A stretch of DNA of 64,000 bases from Anaeromyces robustus (Eukaryota; Neocallimastigomycota; Neocallimastigomycetes; Neocallimastigales; Neocallimastigaceae), in the NCBI GenBank assembly GCA_002104895.1, contig MCFG01000373.1, forward strand, positions 1 to 64,000, read 5' to 3'. Each line of letters starts with the position of its first letter. Positions within the stretch are counted from its first letter, which is position 1. A program made the translations under genes and the position numbers. Shown one piece after another: positions 25,440 through 40,200 of the stretch. The notes under the pieces were generated by a model that did not search any database, was not told the origin of the DNA, and saw nothing but the letters and a program-made list of their open reading frames with translations.

Positions 25440-26530
25440 TATAAATTATATAGAAGAATTAGTACGTAAATATAATCATTTAAGCTAAATATATTTTTTG
25501 CTATTTCAAAACAATAGTTATTTTTTTTTATAAAATTCATTAACTCAATTAAGATTATATTTTTTTAATCATAAAAAATATTATAAAAAAATCTATTACA
25601 AATATAGTGTAACAAATGTTTATTTGCTGAACCTTATATAAATGAATTTATAACTTATGAAGATTGTAAAAATAATAAAAAAAGTACTCCTCTACCAAAC
25701 ATTAATAATTATCAACAATTTATTAAAAAGTATATTGAATATCATACATATATAACATTTATATAAATTATGTTACATATAAATTATGTCACATATACAT
25801 ATAAACACATAAACATATAAACACATATACACATATACACATATACACATTACACATATACATCTAAATTAATTTTATAATAATTAAGAATTTTTTTCCA
25901 TTCCATATCAATTAAGACTTGAAACTTAATATGGTAATATTTATTTTCTTTTTTTTTTTATCATATAGATAATATTTTTTAAACGGTATTAATTAATAAT
26001 TTGTTACAATCTTTGAAGAAAAAAAAAAGTATAATAAAATTTAAAGTTTATTTTAATTTATTATAATTTAATTAATAATGTTTATAAAATAAAAATTAAT
26101 TTGGATAATATTTTTCATACATTTTAAATTTTTTAATTAAACATTTTTAATTAATTAATTAAATTAAATTATTTTTATTTTTTATTTTTTATCTTGAACT
26201 TTAATAATCTTTATAAGTAAAGAATTTATTAATGTTTGTTTTGTTTTTATATAAATTAATTGGAAATGATTACAAGTTATAAAAAAAAATTGATTTTTAA
26301 TTATTACTTTTTTAACTATATTAATTAACGAATACATGTACATAACAAAAAAATTTTTGAATAGAAAATTTAAACATCAAAATGAGACATAATATAATAA
26401 TATTATTAAAAAAGAAAAATATTTTAAATACATAATATTATAATAATAATTTAACAAAACAAATTTAATTAATAGTTAAACATTATTTCATTAATACTGA
26501 TGGTCGATCTATAAGAAAAGGTTTTAAAAT
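25440..26530 (+). pseudogene. Scattered relics of a decayed gene (low confidence)
   Basis: Three islands in otherwise simple DNA read like protein: EELVRKYNHLS (about 25455-25485), a 50-codon stretch with CNKCLFAEPYINEF and PLPNINNYQQFIKKYIEYH (about 25613-25765), and HYFINTDGRSIRKGFKM (about 26480-26531). All are on the plus strand. The middle island follows an AG preceded by a stop, so it could be an exon. No family is recognised. They may be exons of a real gene with long introns or the remains of one; the lack of any connecting frame favours remains. Confidence 0.3.
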
Positions 26531-26531
26531 G

Positions 26532-28107
26532 TAATATTTATTTTTTAATATTTTAATATAAATTTTTTTTGTCTTTTATTTTTTATTTTAATATTTTTAC
26601 TTCTATTTTATTTTTTAAAAAAGGAAATCATCAAATTATTTATTTGAATTTAATCATTATTATTTTTTTTTGATATTAAGAACTAAAAATACAAAAAATT
26701 ATATAAATAAGAAATATATAGATATAGATAATTTATTTTTTTTATATATTTACTTTTTTAATGTATTATTGTGGTAAAATTTAATTTATTTTTTTTCCTA
26801 TTAAAAATATTTTAAAAAAAGTTTTTTCTCTTGTAATTTTTTAATTAAAAAATATTAATAAATTTTTTTGCATAAAAATATGTTGACTTTTTAAATTTGT
26901 AACACATTTTTTATAATTAATATAAATTATTAATATATTAAATTATATTTAAAAAATGTATTTTGATTTATATCGCAAAACTCATTTGAGTTTAAATATT
27001 TTAAAAATTCAAAACGATTTATTATGAAATTTTTTATTATCCTTTAATTATATATTAAGACAATATTAATATTTGCTAAATAATTAAAACTAATGATTAT
27101 AAATAATGAATATATGTTGGAGTGGAAACAATGAGTTTCAAAGCCTCTTTATTTAATAATTTTAAAGTATAATGAATATATTATAATTAAATAGAGTATG
27201 TCTTTTTATTATATTATAAGATTGTAATTATTGAAATATGTCATTCTAATTATATTATTAGATTTCTATTCATTTTTATTGATATTTCAATATTAATAAA
27301 ATGAATAGAATTCTATTTATATAACACAAAATATTAATTTGATAATAAATAGATTATACTATTAACAATAATATGATGAATTATATTCATTTTATTAATT
27401 TATTCATTATAAAAAAATTAATATTAATATATATTTTTTATTGTAATGTTTAAAGTATAATAAACAATATGTATTAAAATAGAAGAAAAAAGAATAACTT
27501 TCGAATTCTTTTTTTTTTATTAATTGTTAGTAAAATATTAAAACAAATATCTATTTCTTATAATTATTATTAGTATTTTTGTTCTACATATAAATAAAGC
27601 TTTTTTCTCTTATAAATTTAAAAATCAAATTTATATACATATATAAATATTAATAGTAATAATAAAAGTCAAAAAAGAAAAATATAATTTAATATATTAA
27701 ATATATTTGATTTTTTTTATAATAAGATATTAAGCATTTTCAAAATAAATAAAATATTTAAGCATTTTCATAAACCATATTTATATTATAATAAATATTA
27801 TTATAGTAATAAAAAAAACTAATATTTAAGAATTAAACAAACAAACTACAAATTATTAGTAATAATTATATAAATATATTTATAAATATATAATTTATTA
27901 TATAATTATATAACAACAATAAAAATTATTTAATAATAATAATAATAGTAAATAATTTTTTCATTATTTAATAATTAATTATAAAAAAATTATTTAATAA
28001 TAATTAAAAAGAATATATTAAATAATAACAATATATTATTTAATAATAAATAAATATATATATTAAAATTAAAAAACCTAATAAAAAAGAATTTGTTAAA
28101 TTTAAAA
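26532..28107. other. Upstream flank of the NRPS gene, no gene seen
   Basis: A/T-rich DNA. A 45-50 bp direct repeat (GTATGTCTTTTTATTATATT / ATATGTCATTCTAATTATATT and flanks) lies at about 27195-27265, and an imperfect inverted repeat at 27262-27312 (CTATTCATTTTTATTGATATT against AATATTAATAAAATGAATAG). The promoter of the NRPS gene must lie here, but no element is specific enough to name. Confidence 0.4.
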
Positions 28108-31100
28108 ATGAACCAATTAATCGAAAAGGAATACTACAAGTTAGCTTCTTCATCTCAAGCTAAGATTTATTATTCTTATCTAGACGATAAGAATAAATCT
28201 TACTTCAATATTATTAAGAAGTATAATATTGAAGGTAATGTCAATCTTAAGAAATTGATGGATGCTTTCCAAGAAATTTTTGAAAAGAATAAAATTTTAA
28301 GGACCAAATTTTCTATTATTGAAGTCGATGGAAAAGATAATGTTTATTGTAAAGTTGATAACGATTGTGTATTAAACCTCGAACATTATTCCAGTGAAGA
28401 TTCCGAGAATTTTATTAAACCATTTGATTTATCAATTGCTCCATTAATGAGAGTTGGCTTTATTGGAAATCAAACTTTAATTATTAACATTCATAGAATT
28501 ATTGCCGATAACGCCTCTATTGATATTTTGGTTAAACAACTTGATGAATATTATAATGATAATATTTCTTATGAATCTTCTATTCAATTTAGTGATTATG
28601 TTAATAACAAGTCAAAAAATCTTGATTTTGATGCTGATATGAATTATTTAAAAGATGTTTTTAATAAAGAATATAATATTTTAAGTCTTCCAAAAAAAGA
28701 TAATTACATTAAGTATTATGGAAGTGATATTTTATTGAAACAATATTCTTTGTCTGTAACCGGAAAAACTTATTATGAAATAAGAGATTTTATTAAAAAC
28801 AACAATTTGAACCCTAAATTATTCTTTATTTGTGTTTATGGATTTATTATGAATAAATACAGTAGACAAGAATATATTTATACTTCATTAATTAAATAGA
28901 AATAAGTTTACAAAAGACAAAATTGGTTTATTTACTTCAATACAACCAATTTTAATTAATTACAATGATAATAATTTATTAAATGATATTTATAATGAAT
29001 TAAAAGTTCTTTTATTCCATTATGAAAAAAGAGGTTTTTCATTTTCTGATATAAACAATAAATTAAATTTATTGAACTTAAATAATGGATTTATTTATGA
29101 TTCATTAGATACATCAGAAGAAACTACCTCTCATAATTCTTTATTTGTTAATAAAGAATTCACTATAGATAATAATTTTATTTTATTTTTAAATAAATTA
29201 TATAATTTTGAATTTATTTTCAGAGTTATTGAACAAAATAATCATTATACAATTATAATTGATTATAATGAAAATATGTTTGAAGAAATAATTATAAAAA
29301 GTATTGCTGAGAATTACATAGAAGTAATTAAAAATATTGATAATTTTTATAAGACTTTACATGATATTGATTATTTAAAACCACAAGAAAAGAATAGAAT
29401 TCTTAATGATTTTAATAATAATAAATGTGAATTCCGAGGTGAAAAATTATACCATGTTGAATTTAATAAAATGGCTAAATTACATCCAGATACATGTGCC
29501 ATTATTTTCGAAGGAAAAAAGTTTACTTATAAAGAAATTAACAATATGAGTAATTCTTTAGCAAATTATTTAAGAAAAATTGGTGTTAAAAGAAATGAAA
29601 TTATTCCAATTGTTTGTGAAAGATCTTATTATTATGCTGTAGCTACTTTAGCTGTAATGAAAGCAGGTGGTGCCTTTCTATATGTAAATCCAGCTTTTCC
29701 AAATGAAAGAATTAATTACTTTTTAAGTGAAGTAAAAGCTAAAATAGTTTTGAAATATTTATTAAATCCTGTTTACAATAAGATAGTAATTGATGATTCC
29801 TATTACGTATATGATTTAAAAAATCATAATTATGATGAAAATATTAATGAAATACCAAATATTAATAATAATGAGGATTTAAGTTGTTCATTTTTCACAT
29901 CTGGTACTACAGGTCAACCAAAAGGAACAATTATTACTCACAATAACTTATTTAATTTCTGTAAATTTGGATTAACTATTAATGGAGAGAAAAATGTTAT
30001 CACTGATGGTTCGGTATTACTTGGATTTACACCTTTTTCATTTATTTTATCTGTTATAGAAATATTTTATATTTTACTTAATGATAAAACTATCATTCTT
30101 TGTAATGATGAAGAATGTAATAATCCATCTTTAATAGGTAATCTTATAAATGAATATTCCGTTGATTTTATGGCTTCACCACCAACTAGAATTAAATATT
30201 ATTTGAATAATGAAAACTTCAGGAATGCTATTGCAAAAGTTAAAGACATTGGTTTTGGTGGTGAAGTTGTAACTTTAGAGCATTTACAAAATATTAAAAG
30301 GTTTACAAATGCAAAATTTTATTGTGGTTATGGTTGTACTGAAGTTACTTCTATGTGTACCTTTTCTCAATTTAAATATGATGATATTGTTAATGGTAAA
30401 TTAGTAACTGTAGGTCAACCTATTTGTAACTGTGAATTATATATTTTAGATAAATATTTAAAACCTGTACCAGTCGGTGTTGTAGGTGAAATATTTGTTG
30501 GTGGATATGATATAAGTAGAGGATATTTAAATAGAGAAAGTTTAACAAAAGAAAGATTTATTGATAATCCATACAGTGAAAAGAAAGGAAAAATGTATAA
30601 AACAGGTGATCTTGGTAAATGGATTAATGATGGAAGAATTCTATATATGGGAAGAATTGATTTCCAAGTAAAAATTCGTGGATTAAGAATTGAATTAAGT
30701 GAAATTGAAAATGTAATTAAAGAAGTTAAGGATATTTCTTATATTGTAGTAATTGATAAAGTTAGAAATAATACTTCAGAAAAGTATTTAGTTGGATACT
30801 ATATATCAGCTAATAAGAATTTAAATGGAAAAAATATAAGAAATTATTTGAAAAATAAACTTCCAGATTATATGATTCCACAATATTTTGTAAGAATTTA
30901 TACAATTCCATTTAATAGCCATGGTAAATTAGACAGAAGAGCATTACCAGAACCAAATATTGATGATATATTAATAGAAGATTATTTAGCTCCTGAGACT
31001 GATATTGAAAAGAAATTGTGTGATATGTATAGTAAAATATTTGATATTGAGATTAATAAAATTGGAAAAAATTCAAATTTCTTCGATTTAGGTGGTGATA

Positions 31101-31240
31101 GTTTGTTAGCTGTAAAAGTTTTGGCAATGATAGAAAAAGAATTAAAAATTAAATTAGATATTAAAGATATTATTTCTAATGTATCAATAGGTAATTTAGC
31201 TACTCACATAGAAAATGTTATGAAAGATGATAAATATAAA
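28108..31240 (+). other. NRPS module 1: degenerate C, unusual A, T
   Basis: C1 (28108 to about 29390) has HRIIADN where HHxxxDG is expected, so both the paired first motif and the DG are altered although the second position of the pair, the catalytic His, is Arg. A1 (about 29440-30960) keeps A3 ([12 protein letters not shown]), A7 (YKTGDLGKW), A8 ([15 protein letters not shown]) and A10 ([11 protein letters not shown]), but the A4 core is FILSVIE rather than FDxSxxE, so Asp235 is Ile; the A5 core is YGCTE rather than YGPTE. By-eye pocket residues at GrsA positions 235-331: I-L-I-T-G-G-G-S-M. T1 has LGGDSLL with its Ser near 31098. Starter module with an unusual, perhaps non-amino-acid, substrate is the inference; a dead A domain is the alternative. 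One frame change lies near 28890 inside C1. Confidence 0.85.
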
Positions 31241-34200
31241 ATTGAAATTATTGAAAAACGTCATAGTAAAGAGTTTCCAATAACTTCCACTCAATTAGGT
31301 ATTTATATTGACTCTGTTAAAAATCCAAATAGTGTTATTTATAATATGCCAATTTCATTGAAATTAAATAAAAATGTTAGTATTGAAAAGATTAAGATGG
31401 GTTTTAAACAATTATTCCAAAAACAAGAACCATTTAGAACTAAATATTTAGAAAAAGAATATAATGGTAAAATTGAAATTTGTGGAGTTATTGATGATGA
31501 ATGTGAATTAGAGTTTGAAAATTATACATATAATAATTATAATTCATTTGTAAAACCATTTAATTTAACTGAAGCTCCATTAATAAGAATTGGATTTATC
31601 GATGATGAAGTATTATTAATTGATTCTCATCATATAATATTCGATGGGGTTACTATGCTAATGATAAAGAGTGAATTAAATAAATATTACAATGATAATG
31701 AAGTGCAGGAATTAGAAATTCAAATTAGTGATTATGCTATTGATTTATATGAAAAGAAAAATAATGGTCGTTATGATTATCAAATAGAATATTATAAGAA
31801 GATGTTTGAATGTGAATATGAATTATTAAATATTCCTAAAAAGGAAAAAATTATAAATAAATCTTTAAATACTGCTACAAAAGAAATTGGTAATCTTGGT
31901 ATATTAGATAAAAGACTTGACAAATTTACTAGTTCTTCAATAAATGAATATATTAAAAAGAATGAAATTAGCAAAACTGCATTCTTTTTAAGTATATATG
32001 GTTATGTTTTATCTAAATATAGTGGTCAGGATGTTATATATAGTTCGTTATTAAGTGCAAATCGTAGTAATCATTATATAGAAAATATGGCTGGTATGTT
32101 TTTAAGTTTACAACCAATTTTATTGAAATATAATAAGGATGAAGATACACTTTTAGATATTATTAAGAAGAATATGGAGATAATAGCTGATATTTATAAT
32201 AATCGTGATTTTTCATTTTATGAATTATTTAAATCATTAAATTTAGAAAATGTTAATAATACATTCATTTTCCAACCAAGAATTTTAATGCAACATACAC
32301 CAGGGGATTCGATTTTTGATAGTACTGATGATAAAAGTATGTTTTCTGAAACAGAAAATCCAAATCATTTTGTTCAAAATAAGATTTCTAGATATGATAT
32401 TGTTTTTTCTGTAATGGATAAAAATGATTATTACTTTATTTCTATTGAGTATAATACAGATTTATATGATTCAAGAATTATAAACGATATTCTTAATAGT
32501 TATACTGAAGTTATTAAAAATATTAATAATTTTAATTCTAAAACAACAGATATTGAATATATTCCTAAAAATGAAAAGAGTAAAATTATTAGTAAATTTA
32601 ATAAAATTATTGGAGATAAGGAACATAATCAATTTTGTCATGAAGTATTTAGTTTAATTGCTAATCAAAATCCAGATAAATGTGCTATTACATATAATGA
32701 CATTAAAATTAGTTATAGTGATTTAGATAAAATGACTAACTCATTAGCTCATTATTTAAGAAAGTCTGGAGTTACTAGAAATGATGTTATCCCAATTATT
32801 TGTGATCGATCTCCATTTTATATAATTGGTACTCTTGGTATTTCTAAAGCAGGTGGTGCATATTTACCAGTAGATAAAAAATTACCAATTGATCGTATTC
32901 AATATATATTAGAAGAAGTAAAACCTAAAATAATTCTTCACTGTAATGCTAAAGAAATTATTGATAAATTAATTGATGAAAAAAGTAATATGTACGACTT
33001 AGCATGTCATGATTATAGTATGAATGAATATAAAATTGAAAATATTAATAAACCTAATGATTCCTGTTATGTATTATATACATCTGGTACGACAGGTAAA
33101 CCTAAGGGTGTATTAAACAGTCATTTTAACATTTATAATTATGTTAGATATTTCAATAATGAAGACGCATTTTGTATGTCTAATCTTGTTTTAAAGAATA
33201 AAGATATACATAATGTTTTAGCAGTTACCAATTTTTCATTTGATGCTCAACATGATGAAATTACATTTAGTTTAGTTCACGGATTGAATATAGTATTAAC
33301 TGATGATATTGTCAGTAATGATATTTCTCTTTTATCAAAATATATTATTAATCATAACGTTGATATGATTAGTACTACTCCAACTAGATTAAAGTTATTT
33401 ATGGAAAATGAAGACTTTACAAGATCATTAAACAAAATCAAAGCAGTCATTTTAGGTGGTGAAAATTTAACAAGAGAATTATGCCAAGATATTCATAAAT
33501 ATTCTAGTTGTAAAATATTTAATAGTTATGGGCCATCTGAATGTGCAGTTGTATGTACATATAAAGAAATTAATAAGAATGATGGAAGTAAAATTACAAT
33601 TGGAAAACCATTATGTAATTGTGCAGTTTACATTTTAGATAAATATATGAAACCTGTACCAGTAGGAGTAGAAGGAGAAATTTATATTGGAGGATATGGT
33701 GTTGGAAAAGGATATCTTAATCGTAAGGACTTGACAAAGGAAAAATTTGTTGAAAATCCATTTAACTATGATAGTGATGATTATAATAAAATTATGTATA
33801 AAACAGGAGATCTTGGTAGGTGGATGAATAATGGAGAAATCGAATATTTAGAAAGAATTGATTTCCAAGTTAAAATTCATGGTCAAAGAATAGAATTAAG
33901 TGAAATTGAAAGTACAATTAAGGAAATTAAAGAAATTGAAGATTCTGTTGTTATTGATAAAGTTAAAGAAAATGGTGATAAATATTTAGTTTGTTATTAT
34001 GTAACTAATAATGAAACAATAAAAGGAAAACATATTCGTAATTACTTAAAAAATAAGTTACCTTTGTATATGATTCCAAATTATTTCAAAAATATTAAGA
34101 GTATACCAATAACCACTAATGGTAAATTGGATAGAAAAGGTTTACCAGAACCTAAAATTGAAGATTTAGTCAATGAACATTATGTTGCCCCTGAAACTAA

Positions 34201-37200
34201 AATTGAGGAACAAATATGTAATATTTATGGAGAAATACTTAATATTCCCAAAAATGAAATTGGTAGAATGAATGATTTTTATGAATTGGGAGGTGATAGT
34301 GTAAATGCAATAAGAGTTATATCTAGAATTGAAAAAGAATTAAATATAAGATTAGGCATGAAAGATATTATGAGTAAATCTGTAATTTGTGATTTAGGTA
34401 AGTATATTGAAGATACAAAAATAATAATAATGAATCATATCAAGTTGAAAAAATTATAAAAAGAAATAAAAAGGAATTTCCTATAACTTCTCAACAATTA
34501 GGTGTTTATATTGATTCTATAAAAAACCCAGAAAGTACAGTATATAATATATCAAGAATGTTCAAATTTAATAAAAATATTGATATTGAAAAAATAAAAG
34601 AAGGTTTTAATAAAATATTTGAAAAACAGGAAATCTTAAAAAGTAGATATGGTGAAAAATTAGTTAATAATAAAATTGAAATTTATGGTTTTATTGATGA
34701 TGAGTGTAAATTAGAATTTGAAGAATATAGCTATGAAAATATTAATGAATTCGTTAGACCATTTGATTTAACAAAAGCACCTTTAATAAGAGTAGGATTT
34801 ATTGGAAATGAAGCCCTTTTAATTAATATGCATCATATTATTTCAGATGGTTTAACATTTTTAATTATAATTAATGAATTAACAAATTATTATAATGATG
34901 TAAATTTACAAGATTTAACAATTCAATTTAGTGATTTCGCTATTGACTTATATGAAAAGAAAAACAATGGTAAATATGAAAATCAATATGAATTTTATAG
35001 AAAAATGTTTGATTGTGAATATGATATAATAAATATTCCAAGAAAAGAAAAGAAATTATTGGATAATAATGAAAATAGTGAAGATAATATAGGAAATTGC
35101 AGTAAAACACTAGATAAATTTATGACAGATAATATCAATGAGTATCTTAAATCTAATGGAATTAGTAAAACAGCATTTTTCCTTAGTATTTATGGTTTAA
35201 TTTTATCTAAATATGGTGATCAAGAGAAAATATATAGTTCAATTATTTGTGCCAATAGAAACAGTCATTATATTGATAATATGATAGGAATGTTTGTTGG
35301 TACTCAACCAATATTATTAAAATATGAAAATGAAAACGAAAATGAAAATACATTATTGAATATTTTTAAACAAAATATGAATATATTAATGGATTTATAT
35401 AAAAATCAAGATATTTCTTTTTCAGAATTAATGAAATATTCAAAATTGAAGAAAGTTAATAATTCATTTGTTTTTCAACCTAAAGCTAATATAACAAATA
35501 ATTTTGGTAATGAAATATTTAAATTTAATAGTAATAGTGACATAATAAATTTAGATAAAGATCAAAACGAAATGAACAGAATTAAATTTGCAAAATTTGA
35601 TATTACATTTAATGTTATTGAAAATGAAAACGATTATTTAATTTCCATTGATTACGATAAAAATATTTATGATTCTAAAATGATGGATCAAATTCTTAAT
35701 AGTTATATTGAAGTATTAAGAAATAGTAATAATTTCAACAAAAGTATTAATTATATTGAATATATTCCAGAAATTGAAAAAGAAAAAATTATTAATTCAT
35801 TTAATAATAATATGTATGAATATGATAATAAATTTTATCATGTTGAATTTAGTAGAATTGCTAAAGAAAAACCAAATAAATGTGCTGTTGTATGTAATGA
35901 TGTTGAAATTACTTTCAAACAATTAGATGAAATGAGTAATTCATTAGCTCATTATTTAAGAAAACAAAATATTGGAAGAAACGATATTATTCCAGTTATA
36001 AGTGAACGTTCATATTTCTTTATTATTGCTATTTTAGCAGTAATGAAATCTGGTGCTGCTTATTTACCAATTGATCCTGAATTCCCAAGAGAACGTATAC
36101 AATATATGATTAATGAAGTTAAACCAAAATTAATATTAAAATATATAACAGACAAAGTGAATAATAATAAAATTCAATTTGAAAATATATCAGAATATAA
36201 ATTAGAAACACATAATTATGAAAATGAAAAATTTGAAATTAATAATATTAATGAAAATGAAGATCTTTGTTATGTATTATATACATCTGGTACAACTGGA
36301 AAACCAAAGGAGCAATGATTACACATGATAATATAATTAATTATTGTCTTTACAGTCATACACTTAATGGAAAAGATATCATTTTTGAAGATGAAATTGA
36401 TAATGCATTAGCAATTTGTAAATTCACACATGATATTTCAGTTGGTGAAATAAATTATCCTTTATTAAGAGGAAGTAAAATTATTTTATCAAATGATGAA
36501 GAATTCAATAATCCTGAATTATTAAGTAATTTAATTACTAAATATAATGTTCAATATATATTTACAGTTCCATCAAGAATGAATAGTTATATGAGTAATG
36601 AAATATTTTCTAATTCTATTTTAGATGTTAAATGGATTATTTTAGGAGGAGAAAAAGTTGATAGTAATATAGTTCATAAAATTCAAAATAATAGTAATGG
36701 TAAAGTATTAATTATTTATGGACCAACAGAAACCACTGTTGTTTCGAATATTAAGATAATGGAAAAAAATTGAAGAAGATGATCAATCAAAAATCACAGC
36801 TGGAAAACCATTATGTAATTTCAAAATGTATATATTAGATAAATATTTGAAACCAGTTCCAATAGGTATTAAAGGTGAAATATATATTGCAGGTGTTGGA
36901 GTTGGTAAAGGATATTTAAATCGTGAAGAATTAACTAAAGAAAAGTTTATTGAATGTCCATATTATTATGTAAATGGAAAGCCAGATATAATGTACAAAA
37001 CTGGAGATATTGGTAAATGGACTGAAGATGGTGAAATTATATGTTTAGGAAGACAAGATTTCCAAGTTAAAATTCGTGGTCAAAGAATTGAATTAGGAGA
37101 AATTGAAAATTGTATTAAAGAAATTAAAGGAATTACTAATTCAGTAGTTATTGATAAAAAGAATGATAATAATGATGTATATTTAATTGGATATTATATT

Positions 37201-40200
37201 AGTACAATTGATATTAATAAATTAGAAATTAGAAATCATTTAAGAAATAAATTACCAGTTTATATGATTCCTAGATTCTTTAAAAAGCTTGATAAATTAC
37301 CACTTACTAATAATGGTAAATTAGATAGAAGATCATTACCAGAACTTACTACTGAAGATATAGTTAATGAAGAATATATTGCACCCGAATCAGAAGTTGA
37401 AAAAACAATTTGTAAAATTTATAGTGAAACTTTCAATATGGATGAAAATTTAATTGGAAAAATGAGTAACTTTTATGAGATAGGAGGTGATAGTTTAAAT
37501 GCTATAAAAATTGTATCATCAATTGAAAAAGAATTAAATATAAAAATTAATATTAAAGAAATTCTTTCTAACCCAGTAATTTGTGATTTAAGTAAATATA
37601 TTGAAAGTATTACTAATGATGATAATAAAACAAATAATATTGATATTATTGAAAAACGTAATTGTAAAGGAATTCCCAGTTACTTCACAACAATTAGGTG
37701 TTTACATTGATTCAATAAAAAATCCAGAGAGTATTTTATATAATGTTCCAGTTTTAATGAGACTAAATAAAAACATTAATATTGAAAAGTTAAAAGAAGG
37801 ATTTAATAAATTATTCCAAAATCAAGAAATATTGAGAAGTAAATATTATGAAAAAGAAAATAATGGTAAAATTGAAGTTTATGGTTTCATTGATGATGAT
37901 TGTATCCTTATCTTTGAAGACTATACATATGATACTGTAAAATCATTTATAAGACCATTTGATTTATCAAAAGCACCTTTAATGAGAGTAGGTTTTATTA
38001 AAGATGAAGTATTATTGATAGATTTACATCATATTATTGCAGATGGTGCAACAATGTTAATTATTCAAAATGAATTAAATAATTATTATAATGATCTTGA
38101 AATACAAGATTTAGATATTCAATTTAGTGATTATGCAATATATATGAATGAAAAGAAAAAAGAAAAATATTTTGAAAATCAAATTAACTTTTACAAAGAA
38201 ACTTTTTCAAGAGAATATGAAGTATTAAAATTACCAATGAAAAATAATAATATTAATAGTACAGAAAATATGGATTTATGCAGTATTTATCAGTCTATTG
38301 GTAAAACTAAAAGTAAATTAATTAATGAATATATTAAAAATAAAGGTATCACTAAAACTGCCTTTTTCATTAGTATTTATGGATATGTATTATCTAAATA
38401 TAGTGGTCAAGATGTAATTTATACTTCAATTGTAAGTGCTAATCGTAATAATCATTATGTTAAAAATATGGCAGGAATGTTTGTAAGTACACTTCCATTA
38501 TTATTAAATTATGGAAATAATGAAGACACATTCCTTAATATAATTAAAGAAAATATGAATATAATTATTAATTCATATAATAATCAAGATATTTCTTTTT
38601 CTGAGTTAATGGAAGTAGTACATTTGAAAAAAGTTAATAATTCATTTATATATCAACCAAAGGTACTTCAACATAATGATAATAATAAAATATTTTCATT
38701 AAATGAAAATGATGATATATTTTCACTTCTTGAAAACTCAGATGAAACAAATAATGAAATAAATTCAAAATTTGATTTAACATTTAAGGTTGAAGAAAAT
38801 AGTGATGATTATATGATTTCCGTGAATTATAAAGGAAATATTTATAATTCAAAAATGATACAAAGCATTATTAACAGTTTTATGGATGTAATTAATCATC
38901 TAAATAAATTTAATAATAAAATTCATGATATAGAATATATTCCAAAGGTAGAAAAAGACAAAATCATTAATTAATTTAATAACAATGAGTATGAATACGA
39001 ATGTGATAAATTATATCATGTTGAATTTAGTAAAATTGCTAAAGAAAAACCAAATAAATGTGCAGTTGTATGTAATGATGTTGAAATTACTTTCAAACAA
39101 TTAGACGAAATTAGTAATTCATTAGCTCATTATTTAAGAAAACAAAATATAGGAAGAGGTGATATTATTCCAATTATAAGTGAACGTTCATATTTCTTTA
39201 TTATTGCTATTTTAGCAGTAATGAAATCTGGTGCTGCTTATTTACCAATTGATCTGAATTCCCAAGAGAACGTATAGAATATATGATTAATGAAGTTAAA
39301 GCTAAAATTATTTTAAAATATATAACCAATATTGAGAATGAAGAGAAAACTAGATTCGATAATATTAGGGAATATTTATTACAAAATCATAACTACAAAG
39401 AAAATATAATAGATATTAATAACATCAACCATAGTAATGATATAAGTTATGTTTTATTTACATCAGGTACTACAGGAAAACCAAAAGGGGTTTTAATTAC
39501 TCATAATAATTTGATTAATTACTGTAAATACTGTCAAACAATTAATGGTATAGAAGATATTTATGGAAATGATTTTGATAATGTATTAGCTTTTTCCAAA
39601 TTTACATTTGATATGTCAATTGCTGAAATTCATTATCCATTATTAAGAGGATCCAAAATTATTTTATGTAATGAAGAGGAATACAGTAATCCTAGATTAT
39701 TAGGTCAATTAATATGTAAACATAATGTTAAATATATAGTAAGTGTTCCATCAAGAATTGAAAACTATATGAATAATAATGAATTCAAAGAAGCTATTAA
39801 ATATATTAAGTGGATATTATTTGGAGGAGAACAATTAAATAGTAATATAATTAAAAGTATACAAAAAATTGGTGATATAGAAATCTATAATGGATATGGA
39901 CCAACTGAAGCTACTGTATGCTGTACTTTAAAGAAATTGGAACCATGTCTGATTTAAATGAAAATAACGAAAATTTAATTACTATTGGTAAACCATTATG
40001 TAATACTAAATTTTATATTTTAGATAAATATTTAAAACCTGTTCCAATTGGTGTTGAAGGAGAAATTTATATTTCAGGTTATGGTATATCAAAAGGATAT
40101 TTAAATCGTGATGATTTAACAAAAGAAAGATTCCTCAATTGTCCATATAATTCTAATATTAAGGATTAATTAATAAAATGTATCGTACTGGTGATTTAGG

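Noticed and set aside
28093-28107. TTG at 28093 as NRPS start
   Set aside because: Eukaryotic translation starts at ATG; the ATG at 28108 is in frame 15 bases on with an A-rich context.
28899-29072. Introns as the explanation for the NRPS frame breaks
   Set aside because: The conserved protein continues across each break with only one or two bases out of step, leaving no room for an intron.
31792-31974. Minus-strand frames inside the NRPS (also at 41381-41623 and 48405-48602)
   Set aside because: Antisense of C-domain sequence; the same word in paralogous modules gives the same shadow.
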